Shown here: positions 25,086-33,027 of the stretch, one piece after another
Numbering within the stretch: the stretch's first letter is position 1
Layout: every line of letters begins with the position of its first letter
Assembly: GCA_023435925.1 (NCBI GenBank)
Contig: JAEZLF010000143.1
Location: 1-55,826, forward strand
DNA: 55,826 nt
Source: Bacillota bacterium
GTDB taxonomy: Bacteria; Bacillota; Clostridia; Acetivibrionales; DTU013
Reading direction: 5' to 3'
Program-made: the position numbers and the translations under genes
Notes under the pieces: model-generated
What the model saw: only the letters and a program-made list of their open reading frames with translations
What the model was told of the DNA's origin: nothing
Databases searched by the model: none

Positions 25086-26339
25086 TCATTCCCTTTCTCC
25101 CTCTTTCTCCAATAACCGTTTTATTCCAATAATGATGTCATCCTTTCTTGACATCGTAACAATTACAAAGTTTTCATATTTAATATTTTTCAGATACTCT
25201 GATTTTACAGTGCTGCCTGCATAATAATATCCCGGTACGATCTCTCCGTAGCCGAACAGATTACATACCTCACACAGTCTGGCCGCCAGTTCAACAGCCC
25301 TCTTATTATCCTCTGTCCAATTATCGCCGTCACTGCAATGAAAAGCATATACATTCCAATTTTCCGGATTATAGCGCTCCTCGATAATTTGAAGTGCCTT
25401 TTCATAGCCACTGCTGATATAGGTTCCACCCGATTCACCCTTATGAAAAAACTCCAGCTCCCCTACCTCTTTGGCAGTGGTCGTATGAGCTATAAAGACT
25501 ACCTCAACATGTGAGTAACGAAGCCTCAGAAATTGGTACAAAAGAAAATAAAAGCTTCGTGCCATGTATTTTTTTGTCTGATCCATCGAACCGGATACAT
25601 CCATGATACAAATCACAACTGCATTAAAATTTTTATGATTGGTCTGTTTCAGTCTTCGATATCTTAAATCATTCTCCATGAAAGGGAAACGCACTGTTTC
25701 CCTGTTTTGTGATAGTTTCACCGATTCTGTAGACATTACTGATTCTATTACTTCTGCACGCTCTGTCGCACTGACTCCGTCCGATGTATTGGTGATCTCT
25801 CCTATGTCTCTTTTGCAGGCCTGTTTTCTCTTAATTCTCTCAATAGCAGATCTTTTTTTTGCTAATCTTGGTGGTATACCTTTTTTTTGATATCCAAGTT
25901 TTCTGAAGCAATTTCCCGAGGAAAGCTCAGAAAGCTTCTTTCTGTCCAAATCAGGCAGCTTCAGGTCGTCGAACAGGTAGTTGACTAGCTCTTCAACAGT
26001 GATCTCAGTCTCATAAATATCCTCGCCTTCCTGCGTTCCAGCTCCACCATGCCCGCCATTTCTACCTTCTTCATCCTCCCCCACGACATCACCGCGCTTC
26101 TCATCACCGTCTCCTATTGCCGTTCCGCGGGTATTCCTGCCATAAATAAAGGAATACTCTTTCATGCCTCTGATGGGAATCTTGATTTTTTTATTTCCAC
26201 TTTGACCAATGATGCTTTCTTCCGTGATAATATTTCCGATATTTTTTTTGATCGATTCCTCTACAAGCTCCTTGTGCCTGCGTCGATCCTCAGCCGTACG
26301 TTCTCTTCCGCCCTGGCTGAAATCTCTGAATATAGCCAT
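25086..26339 (-). CDS. yhbH: YhbH/DUF444-family sporulation protein with von Willebrand A-like domain
   Basis: A 417-aa DUF444 protein. The N-terminal 120 residues are charged (FRDFSQGGRERTAEDRRRHKELV), followed by a glycine-rich linker. The C-terminal half is a vWA fold with the MIDAS motif IMDVSGSMDQT near residue 245 and a later HCSDGDNW. YhbH partners PrkA and SpoVR across bacteria; in Bacillus it belongs to the mother-cell sigma-E regulon. GGAGGCTTGA precedes the ATG. The 58-bp gap from the prkA stop contains a GGGGGACAGTCC motif also seen near the RAYT gene. Confidence 0.93.
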   Translation of the reverse strand: MAIFRDFSQGGRERTAEDRRRHKELVEESIKKNIGNIITEESIIGQSGNKKIKIPIRGMKEYSFIYGRNTRGTAIGDGDEKRGDVVGEDEEGRNGGHGGAGTQEGEDIYETEITVEELVNYLFDDLKLPDLDRKKLSELSSGNCFRKLGYQKKGIPPRLAKKRSAIERIKRKQACKRDIGEITNTSDGVSATERAEVIESVMSTESVKLSQNRETVRFPFMENDLRYRRLKQTNHKNFNAVVICIMDVSGSMDQTKKYMARSFYFLLYQFLRLRYSHVEVVFIAHTTTAKEVGELEFFHKGESGGTYISSGYEKALQIIEERYNPENWNVYAFHCSDGDNWTEDNKRAVELAARLCEVCNLFGYGEIVPGYYYAGSTVKSEYLKNIKYENFVIVTMSRKDDIIIGIKRLLEKEGERE

Positions 26340-26397
26340 TCAAGCCTCCATATGTCCTAGGGGGTTCCAAGGGGGACAGTCCTTCTCTTTATGCAGT

Positions 26398-27651
26398 CTA
26401 ATCCTTCCAAAGGTTATTTGCACCGTATTTCAGTATAACGTTGCAGCAATGGTCACAGTATCCATTTCTCTTCATTTCTTCAACCATGGCATTGTATTTT
26501 TTATCCTGTTCTTCATTCCTTACTTTTTCTTTGGTGACAATCCTGCTAAGCTCCTTCACCGATGCCGTCAGCTTTTTCTCAATGGCCTCCTTCAGCGGTT
26601 CATAGCTGCTATAATCCAGCTTTCCGCCATTACGCAGGACAAAAAACATATATGCCGTCACATCACTTCTGAATCCTTTGGCCGAAGCCTCTGTAATCCC
26701 AATCTGTTCTTCCAGAGACCTCATAAATTTTTCATCCGGTTCAAGCTCTTCTCCTGTATTCACGTCCTTCAGACGGGTTTTATTAATAAATGCCTCCGCA
26801 TGGTCCAGATAATTATTAAAAAGGCTTTCAGCCTGTTCCTTATATCCATATATAAATGCTTTTGTAACTTCCTTCTCAAGGAGCTTGTTATATTCCTTCC
26901 GGATGGAATCCTGTACAAACCTGACATATTTACTTTTCTCTTCATCGCTGATAGACATTTCCTTTACGGACCGGATGATTGTTTCCATGACCGAAATAGG
27001 GTTGATGCAGTCATATTCAGATTCAGATAACGCCGTGTCCAGTGCTTTCATGATAAATCTGGTTGAAATGCCCGACATTCCTTCCCTCGAAGCTTCTTCA
27101 CGCAGCTCAAGTATATCTATCTTACGGGTCATACCCTTTTCCACAATTTCTTCACCGTTATATATTTTCAGCTTAGTCATCAGGTCTACCTTGGCAGAGG
27201 GTGAGAGCCTTGTCATGATAGCAAACATGGAGGCAACTTCAATGGTATGAGGCGCAATATGTGCATTAAACCGGCTCTTGCGCAGAATTTTCTCGTAAAT
27301 CTTCATTTCCTCGCTCAACTCGAGGCAATAAGGTATCTCAATTTTCACAATTCTATCCAGTATTGCCTCATTGGTATGATCGGACCTGAATTTGTTCCAC
27401 TCTGCCTCATTGGAATGTGCCAATATCACACCATCAAAGTAGATCATCGCTCCTTTGCCCGGAGATGGCACAGACTTTTCTTGTGTGGCTGTAATCATAG
27501 TATGAAGGTATTCTGTCTCATTCTTGAAAACCTCGATAAATTCAACAATGCCTCTGTTTCCAACATTGAACGCACCATTTAGAGATAGTACCCTTGGATC
27601 GTCCTCCGGATAAATATCAATCTTGGAAATGTCAACGCTGCCTATTAAAAC
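26398..27651 (-). CDS. prkA: prkA, 3' segment of a split gene (residues about 225-641)
   Basis: The C-terminal two thirds of the serine kinase/protease PrkA, beginning at V-L-I-G-S-V-D-I-S-K. It carries the rest of the AAA+ module (RVLSLNGAFNVGNRGIVEFIE, FDGVILAHSNE, LDRIVKIEIPY) and the PrkA C-terminal domain, ending in a CDHCC motif. The 5' part lies 10.4 kb away at 38722-38049. An ATG at 27672 within the inserted element gives an open frame but has no ribosome-binding site, so this piece is unlikely to be translated alone. Codon use and sequence are intact, with no stop or frameshift across 415 codons, arguing for continued selection. Confidence 0.95.
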   Translation of the reverse strand, partial: VLIGSVDISKIDIYPEDDPRVLSLNGAFNVGNRGIVEFIEVFKNETEYLHTMITATQEKSVPSPGKGAMIYFDGVILAHSNEAEWNKFRSDHTNEAILDRIVKIEIPYCLELSEEMKIYEKILRKSRFNAHIAPHTIEVASMFAIMTRLSPSAKVDLMTKLKIYNGEEIVEKGMTRKIDILELREEASREGMSGISTRFIMKALDTALSESEYDCINPISVMETIIRSVKEMSISDEEKSKYVRFVQDSIRKEYNKLLEKEVTKAFIYGYKEQAESLFNNYLDHAEAFINKTRLKDVNTGEELEPDEKFMRSLEEQIGITEASAKGFRSDVTAYMFFVLRNGGKLDYSSYEPLKEAIEKKLTASVKELSRIVTKEKVRNEEQDKKYNAMVEEMKRNGYCDHCCNVILKYGANNLWKD

Positions 27652-29209
27652 GCTTGTTGCTGTCTTTGTCATTTAGGTACTTCAAATCCACATGTACTAC
27701 TCCAGTATTGAATACAACTATCTTATTCACTATGATCTTCAGTAATGCATTCGTCCATTCCTCATTCGGCAAAGACAATAACTCGTTGATTCCTTCTGTC
27801 AATATTGCTTCTTCATTGGTTCTCAGTGTTTCCTTTGGCATATTTTCGAGAACTTCTTTTCTAGATAATAATAATTGTAAATTCCTTTCAATTATTTCAT
27901 TTTGCAGCTTAAATTGCATCTCCCCCAATAGTCCCTTGTCATGATTCATTTGAAGTGACATTGAAAGCTTTAAATACTGATCAATTTTTGCATCAACTGT
28001 TCTCAGTTCGATTTCAACACTTTTGGGTTTAGCATTCGACTGGCTTTGCCTTAATAACTCTCTCAAGGCTTCAAAATTATTCCGTGCCTGCCGTTCCAAC
28101 TCATCTCTCAACATTACGATCAGCGCGCTCTCCCAAATGAAATTGCTGGAATGACCACATGCTTTTTTCCCCTTTAATTCATAGGCTATGCAATTATAAA
28201 AAGGAGCATAATTGTTTAGTTTCCTCTTCCTTTTTACACTCATAGTAGAGCCACATTCACCACATACCAACAAATTCGAAAACAATGAAGCATTGCTGTT
28301 TCTTGAAGCTTTTCTTTCCTGTTTTCCATTCATGCAGAAGGTTTCAGCATATCTTGAGCGTTCCTGCATCAGTGCCTGAACCGTAAAGAACGTATCCTCA
28401 CTTATAATTGCCTCATGGTGGTTTGGATGTCTATGCCATTTTTCTGATGGTATTGTTTCCCTTTCATTTAGTGTGACATCGATTGAACGAGACAGCCCTT
28501 GCACTAAAGTTCCAATATATACTTCGTTGCTAAGAATTTTCCTGATAGTCGCATTTGCCCACTCCCCACCCTTTTTTGTTTTGATACCTTCCTCTCTCAA
28601 TATATTGGCAATTTTTGAATATCCGTAACCTTGAATATACATGCTAAAAATCCTGTGAATGACTTCTGCTTCTTGTTCATTAACAATATAGTTCCTGGTA
28701 TTGGAGTCGTATTCATACCCGTAAGGGGGCATGCATACGTGAATGATCCCATCCTCGTTATATTTTTTCCATATCAATTTCAGTCGCTCACTGGTTCTCT
28801 GTGCTTCCTGTTCCGCCAGCCATGCAAAAAGTCCTACCGTTGTTGCATCTCTTTGGCTGTCTATACCATCTTCTAAAAATACAAACCGGATACCTGAAGA
28901 TTTCAGTTTTGCAATAACCTCCAGAGTTTCCCTCTGATTTCTCCCAAATCTGGAAAACGATTTGACAAGCAAGGTATTAAACTTTTTCGCATTAATGTCT
29001 TCAGTCAGTCTATGCCATTCTTTTCTTTTATAGCCTTTCGTTCCTGAAATAGCTTCGTCTGTATAAATATCATACAGTTCGCAATTATTCTGCTTAATCC
29101 ATTTATTAAAAATATCGTGTTGGTTTTCTATCGATGTATGTTGGTCGTCTGTACTGACTCTTGCGTAAACTCCAACCTTTATTTTCTGTTGTTGTGTATG
29201 ACGTATCAT
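27632..29209 (-). CDS. Large serine recombinase of the prkA element (SpoIVCA/CisA-like)
   Basis: A 525-aa site-specific recombinase. The catalytic domain has YARVSTDDQ with nucleophile Ser19 and the arginine-bearing SFSRFGRNQRETLEV; the recombinase domain includes PPYGYEYD and NEVYIGTLVQG; a zinc-ribbon CGECGSTM with a paired C/CGH follows, then a coiled coil around residues 400-460. Length matches SpoIVCA (about 500 aa), which excises the sigK skin element. Start supported by GGAGG at 7 nt. The final six codons lie across the attachment core and in prkA itself; in an excised circle the ending would change from R-F-N-R-Q-R to R-I-G-K. It points toward the prkA 3' segment, at the very edge of the element. 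Confidence 0.95.
   Translation of the reverse strand: MIRHTQQQKIKVGVYARVSTDDQHTSIENQHDIFNKWIKQNNCELYDIYTDEAISGTKGYKRKEWHRLTEDINAKKFNTLLVKSFSRFGRNQRETLEVIAKLKSSGIRFVFLEDGIDSQRDATTVGLFAWLAEQEAQRTSERLKLIWKKYNEDGIIHVCMPPYGYEYDSNTRNYIVNEQEAEVIHRIFSMYIQGYGYSKIANILREEGIKTKKGGEWANATIRKILSNEVYIGTLVQGLSRSIDVTLNERETIPSEKWHRHPNHHEAIISEDTFFTVQALMQERSRYAETFCMNGKQERKASRNSNASLFSNLLVCGECGSTMSVKRKRKLNNYAPFYNCIAYELKGKKACGHSSNFIWESALIVMLRDELERQARNNFEALRELLRQSQSNAKPKSVEIELRTVDAKIDQYLKLSMSLQMNHDKGLLGEMQFKLQNEIIERNLQLLLSRKEVLENMPKETLRTNEEAILTEGINELLSLPNEEWTNALLKIIVNKIVVFNTGVVHVDLKYLNDKDSNKRFNRQR
27646..27651 (-). other. Attachment core at the prkA 3' junction
   Basis: On the minus strand the junction reads AACAAGC-GTTTTA-ATAGGCAGC. 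The hexamer GTTTTA aligns with GTATTG at the other junction, sharing GT and TT. Large serine recombinases exchange strands at a central dinucleotide, so GT (or TT) is the likely crossover. Sequence to the recombinase side is element, and sequence to the other side is prkA. Confidence 0.8.
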
Positions 29210-29249
29210 CGATGGACCTCCATTTTCTTTCGTTCCCAGTAATTATATA

Positions 29250-29258
29250 TATTATATG
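29250..29258 (-). promoter_or_regulatory. Candidate -10 of the recombinase promoter, sporulation-sigma-like
   Basis: Between the recombinase start and an upstream terminator lies CATATAATA on the minus strand, 41 bp before the ATG. It fits the -10 of sigma-K (CATAnnnTA) and resembles that of sigma-E. A matching -35 is not evident for either, and the same bases include the sigma-A hexamer TATAAT, so the assignment is open. Confidence 0.35.
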
Positions 29259-29276
29259 AAATGTAAACTAGGACAG

Positions 29277-29301
29277 AAAAAAGCAAGGACCGCAGCCTTG
29301 C
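29277..29301 (-). terminator. Terminator separating the small gene from the recombinase
   Basis: Stem GCAAGG / CCTTGC with a 7-nt loop and six T residues on the minus strand, directly after the small gene's stop codon. It implies the recombinase has its own promoter. Confidence 0.8.
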
Positions 29302-29302
29302 C

Positions 29303-29527
29303 TTAATTCGGATATCTTGCTTTAATCATTTCAGGGAAATAATTTGTAAATGAAGACTCTCCAAATGTATAAATTACTTCATAGACTTTACTCTTGATTT
29401 TCAACAGTTTGCATTCAAGCTTATTGTCTGAGTATATTATTCTTATCTCTCCGTCGTCCATTTCGTTCTTCATCGCATTCAGTTCTTCTTGAGTAATGTC
29501 AATAAAATCAACTGTTTTCCGTCTCAC
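29303..29527 (-). CDS. Small protein of unknown function in the prkA element, 74 aa
   Basis: I do not recognise this protein. The likely start is the GTG at 29527, 10 nt after AGGAG; the in-frame GTG at 29539 overlaps that ribosome-binding site. The N-terminus is basic (RRKTVDFIDITQEELNAMKNE), followed by beta-rich sequence (EIRIIYSDNKLECKLLKIKSKVYEVIYTF). It lies just upstream of the recombinase. Recombination directionality factors of large serine recombinases are often small proteins encoded near the integrase with no conserved sequence, so it is a candidate by position and size only. Confidence 0.6.
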   Translation of the reverse strand: MRRKTVDFIDITQEELNAMKNEMDDGEIRIIYSDNKLECKLLKIKSKVYEVIYTFGESSFTNYFPEMIKARYPN

Positions 29528-29603
29528 TAACTGACACACTCCTAATTGAATCCGTTGCTATAACTTTTCTACTTTTATTCTATTTGATATCGTTAATAAT
29601 TAT

Positions 29604-29626
29604 CTCTATTAAATTTGATAATAGAG
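29604..29626 (-). terminator. AT-rich hairpin after the permease operon
   Basis: A perfect 8-bp stem CTCTATTA / TAATAGAG with a 7-nt loop lies 23 bp after the inner-permease stop. The following minus-strand sequence is AT-rich but lacks a clean T-run, so termination is likely weak. Confidence 0.4.
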
Positions 29627-29648
29627 GAAAAAAGTCTGGATATCATCT

Positions 29649-30488
29649 CTACCCCTTAACAGCAGATCCTACTGTAAGTGCCTTCTCAACCTTTTCACTG
29701 AACATCAGGTATACAACAATTGTGGGAATAGCCGCAATTACCATGGCAGCTCCCATTCCGCCCCAGTCGGTATTGAATTGCCCCTTGAAGCTTACAAGCC
29801 CCAATGGCAGTGTTCGTAATGCTTCCTTATTGATGAGCATCAAAGCAACGGTAAATTCATTCCACACATTCATAAAAGTAAATATAAGTACTGATGCGAT
29901 TGCCGGTATAACCATAGGAACAATAATACTGACAAAAGTCCTAAAAATTGTTGCCCCATCTATATATGCAGCTTCTTCAATTTCAAATGGAAGGGATGAA
30001 AGAAAGCCATGGAATACAATAGCTGCAAAGGACATCTGGAAGGCTGTATAGGGTATTATCAAGCCCATAAATGAATTGCTCATGTGGAGATTTTTCACGA
30101 GAAGTACCAAAGGGATAAGAATGATCTGAACCGGGATGAACATTCCAGCTGTAACGTAAATTCTCGCCACTTTCGACATTTTCCAGGTCATACGCGCTGT
30201 GGCATAAGCGAACATAAGAGATACGACTAACGTAATGGACACACTGATAAACGACACAATGATACTGTTTCTAAAATACAATGCAATGTTAAAGCTGTTC
30301 CATGCGTTTACGTAATTTTCATACCGAAAAACCTCAGGAAATCCAAATGAGTTGGAAACAGTGATTTCCTCATTGTTTTTCAAGGAAAAGAATATAAGCC
30401 ATATAAAAGGGTATATGCTGCATATTGCATAAAATGATAGTACGATGTATAAAGCTGCTTTTTTAATATTACTTAATTTGTTTTTCAT
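29649..30488 (-). CDS. Sugar ABC transporter permease, MalG-type
   Basis: A 279-aa inner-membrane protein with six predicted helices and the EAA loop EIEEAAYIDGATIFRTFVSIIVPMVIPA, which contacts the ATPase. It ends in VGSAVKG, typical of MalG/LacG-type permeases. The start at 30488 follows AAGGGGGATC. It lies 10 bp after the partner permease. No ATPase gene is encoded in the element, so the importer must borrow a shared MsmX-type ATPase from elsewhere in the genome. Confidence 0.9.
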   Translation of the reverse strand: MKNKLSNIKKAALYIVLSFYAICSIYPFIWLIFFSLKNNEEITVSNSFGFPEVFRYENYVNAWNSFNIALYFRNSIIVSFISVSITLVVSLMFAYATARMTWKMSKVARIYVTAGMFIPVQIILIPLVLLVKNLHMSNSFMGLIIPYTAFQMSFAAIVFHGFLSSLPFEIEEAAYIDGATIFRTFVSIIVPMVIPAIASVLIFTFMNVWNEFTVALMLINKEALRTLPLGLVSFKGQFNTDWGGMGAAMVIAAIPTIVVYLMFSEKVEKALTVGSAVKG

Positions 30489-30498
30489 ATGATCCCCC

Positions 30499-31380
30499 TT
30501 AGTATATGATTCTGTCACGTGCTACGAACTTGTTGATAAGTACTGTGAAGATCAGGCATTCCAAAACAAGGACTGCTGCTATAGCACAGCCGAAACCATA
30601 ATTATTGGCCATAAAAGCCTGTTTGTACATCATATATGTCAGGGTATTGGTGTAGGTACCGGGACCGCCTTGAGTCATAACATACATTTCATTAAAGCCT
30701 TTCAGACCACCGGTTATAGATATTACCAAACAAAACTTAAAGGATTCGCCCAGCAAAGGAATCGTTATCCTTCTGTGTGCTGTGGTATTCGATGCACCGT
30801 CTATAACTGCTGCTTCATAATAGTGCTCAGGTATTGACTTGATTGCAGTATAGATTAGTACCAAATGTATCCCCATGTACTGCCATGCATTTACAAACGA
30901 AACTGCAAATATTGCTGCCTTATCGTCACTGAGCCACGCTTGACGATAGCTCATGCCCAAAGCTTCAAATATTTTGTTTATCAAACCGTAATCCGGGTTA
31001 TATATTTGCAGCCAAAGCTGCCCTGCTATTATTGTAGAGATTACAACAGGCATAAAATAAGCAGTTCTGAAAAACCTGCTATATCTTACCGCTTTTGATG
31101 ATAGAACCAGTGCAAGAAGTAGTCCAAGCCCTATCTGATATACTGTTATCATTCCTGCAAAGATAAAACCATTCTTGTTTGAAAGATGAAAATTGTCATT
31201 TCCCCATAATTTTATATAGTTATTAAAACCGATAAATATTGGTTTACTTAACCCATCCCAATCAAAAAGGCTTCTATACAGCGATTGAAGCACAGGATAA
31301 CAAACTACAACTGTAAAAAGAAGTAACGCTGGGAATGTAAAAAGTAGTACGTTCAGCTTATATTTAAAGTCTTTTCGCAT
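30499..31380 (-). CDS. Sugar ABC transporter permease, MalF/LacF-type
   Basis: A 293-aa six-helix permease; the EAA loop is YYEAAVIDGASNTTAHRRITIPLL and the N-terminal part has the CYPVLQSLYRSLFDWDG segment common to carbohydrate uptake family CUT1. The start at 31380 follows AAAGGTGG. Forms the membrane channel with the downstream MalG-type protein. A strong stem-loop separates it from the binding-protein gene, which usually lets the binding protein be made in excess. Confidence 0.9.
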   Translation of the reverse strand: MRKDFKYKLNVLLFTFPALLLFTVVVCYPVLQSLYRSLFDWDGLSKPIFIGFNNYIKLWGNDNFHLSNKNGFIFAGMITVYQIGLGLLLALVLSSKAVRYSRFFRTAYFMPVVISTIIAGQLWLQIYNPDYGLINKIFEALGMSYRQAWLSDDKAAIFAVSFVNAWQYMGIHLVLIYTAIKSIPEHYYEAAVIDGASNTTAHRRITIPLLGESFKFCLVISITGGLKGFNEMYVMTQGGPGTYTNTLTYMMYKQAFMANNYGFGCAIAAVLVLECLIFTVLINKFVARDRIIY

Positions 31381-31399
31381 AATAACCACCTTTAACTAA

Positions 31400-31430
31400 T
31401 CAGGCTGCCACTATTTACATGGCAGCCTGA
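31400..31430 (-). other. Intergenic mRNA stem-loop between binding-protein and permease genes
   Basis: A perfect 11-bp stem (TCAGGCTGCCA / TGGCAGCCTGA) with a 9-nt loop and no following T-run. Such structures downstream of binding-protein genes stabilise the upstream mRNA and lower permease expression; that role here is inferred. Confidence 0.65.
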
Positions 31431-31448
31431 ATTCTATTGGATCAATTG

Positions 31449-32810
31449 TTACTTCAATGCATCCTGAAGAGCTTTATCCGTATCTGCTATGAATTTTTCT
31501 ACTGGATATCCGCCTGTAAGAAGTTTAGCAACGTTTTCACCGAGAATCACGTTAGCCTTTTCATTAAGTCCCCATGGGAATCTTGTTGTTGACTTGAAGT
31601 TCTTTGATTCTTCTGCATACTTTAAAGCAATTGCAGGATATTCCTTTTCAGGTTTCACATCATCCACTGTCAAAGGATAAGCTTCACTAGCCTTTACAAC
31701 TCTGCCATTTGCTGTTTCAAGTGAAAACAGTGCAGCATATTTTGCAGCTATATCCTTGTTCTTTGAATTTGCAGCCACAGAATAACCACCGTCAAATCCA
31801 CCTCCCGGTCTGTTGAGCTTGGCTGCTTCTACTGTTGCAGCATCAGCAAGAGGGAAATCAAGATAATCAACTTTCTCTCCGAGTTTGTCACCGATAGGGC
31901 CCAATGCCCAGGCACCGTTGAAGAAGTAAGCACATTTTCCGCTTGTAAACTGGTTGAAAGCTGTATCATAATCTGTAGTAAAAGCAGATTTTGAAAGCAT
32001 TCCTGCTTTAGCACATTCCGAAATCTGAGTTGCTGCTTTCTGGTAAGCATCTTCGGTAATGCTGCCTTTCTTATCATTAACAATCTTCATAAGTCCACCA
32101 GCATCATATCTTGTTGCGAAAGCATCAAAAAGCATTACTCCCGGCCAGGCTTCTTTTGCAAACAAGGAAACAGGCATAACTCCTTTAGCGTTGAATGCTT
32201 TAATAGAAGCGAGGAATTCATCATAGTTTGCTGGAACTTTTACATTGTTCGTTTCAAAGAGTTCTTTGTTATAGTACATGATATATGTTGGTGATGCAGT
32301 ACGCGGAACTGCGTAGCAGTGTCCGTCAGCATCCCATAGTAATCCTTTGTATGCGGGACGAATTCTGTCTTCAATATTTAATTCCTTAACATACTGATCG
32401 AGCTGTATGATATTGTTTGACTTTTTAAACAGGTCTACAATACCTGCCGTAACACGGATAATATCCGGAAGATCGCCTGATGCAGCTAAAGTCTTAATCT
32501 TTGCGTTGTCATCCTGCGGCTCTATATCAAGTTCGAGTTCAACATTTGGCATTACCTTTGCAACCTGTTCCCTTGCATAATCAAACGGCTGCTTTTCCTC
32601 CGGAAGTGAATACTGGGAGAATATCCTGAGTGTAATCTTCTCCTCCTGCGTTACCTCTTCCTTCTTGGGTTCATCCTTCTTGGTTTCTGTTACTGCAGCA
32701 TCTCCGCCAGCCTTTTCAACTGTTTTTGCTGTACCGCCGCAAGCAGCGAGTGAAAGTATCAAGGTTAATGCAACTGCAATACTCATCACCTTATTGAACA
32801 TTTTATTCAT
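31449..32810 (-). CDS. Extracellular sugar-binding lipoprotein 1
   Basis: A 453-aa family 1 solute-binding protein. Signal peptide with lipobox LSLAACG near residue 20-25, a KE-rich linker, then the binding fold with IRVTAGIVDLFKKSNNI, DGHCYAVPRTASPTYIMYYNKELFE and the GGFDGGYSVAANSKNKD segment. It would capture an oligosaccharide or similar ligand and deliver it to the two permeases downstream. It is clearly paralogous to the lipoprotein at 33028-34371 along the whole length. Its promoter region carries two direct repeats that look like AraC-regulator sites. Start supported by AAGGAGG. Confidence 0.9.
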   Translation of the reverse strand: MNKMFNKVMSIAVALTLILSLAACGGTAKTVEKAGGDAAVTETKKDEPKKEEVTQEEKITLRIFSQYSLPEEKQPFDYAREQVAKVMPNVELELDIEPQDDNAKIKTLAASGDLPDIIRVTAGIVDLFKKSNNIIQLDQYVKELNIEDRIRPAYKGLLWDADGHCYAVPRTASPTYIMYYNKELFETNNVKVPANYDEFLASIKAFNAKGVMPVSLFAKEAWPGVMLFDAFATRYDAGGLMKIVNDKKGSITEDAYQKAATQISECAKAGMLSKSAFTTDYDTAFNQFTSGKCAYFFNGAWALGPIGDKLGEKVDYLDFPLADAATVEAAKLNRPGGGFDGGYSVAANSKNKDIAAKYAALFSLETANGRVVKASEAYPLTVDDVKPEKEYPAIALKYAEESKNFKSTTRFPWGLNEKANVILGENVAKLLTGGYPVEKFIADTDKALQDALK

Positions 32811-32884
32811 ACCTCTTCCTCCTTAAATAATTTAGAAAAACTTGAATCAATAGATTTATCAAGCTATTGATAACTTATGGCCTA

Positions 32885-32944
32885 ATTATAAACAGGCATG
32901 ATATTTCGTTGAATGTAAAAAACGATACTACTTTGTAAAAAACG
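32885..32944 (-). promoter_or_regulatory. Promoter with AraC-type activator direct repeats
   Basis: On the minus strand, two identical copies of CGTTTTTTACA (32934-32944 and 32914-32924) are spaced 20 bp, two helical turns. They end one base before a weak -35 TTCAAC (32908-32913), followed by 17 bp and a perfect TATAAT (32885-32890). A poor -35 with adjoining direct repeats is the arrangement of promoters activated by AraC-family proteins. The element's own YesN-like regulator is the natural candidate. Confidence 0.65.
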
Positions 32945-32965
32945 CTCCAAAAAAACAAAGGACAG

Positions 32966-33006
32966 TTCAACTGATTGAAAAATGATTTTTCCAATCGTGT
33001 TGAACA
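32966..33006 (-). terminator. Terminator after binding protein 2
   Basis: A long imperfect inverted repeat: GTTCAAC..GATTG.AAAAAT against ATTTTTCCAATC..GTTGAAC, 22 bp after the binding-protein stop. It separates the sensor-regulator-binding protein operon from the binding protein-permease operon. Confidence 0.7.
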
Positions 33007-33027
33007 ATCCTCTGCTAAAAAACCCTG

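Noticed and set aside
27672..27672. ATG at 27672 as the true start of an independent prkA-like gene
   Set aside because: No ribosome-binding site precedes it, its first nine codons belong to the inserted element and overlap the recombinase frame, and the protein begins in the middle of the AAA+ domain.
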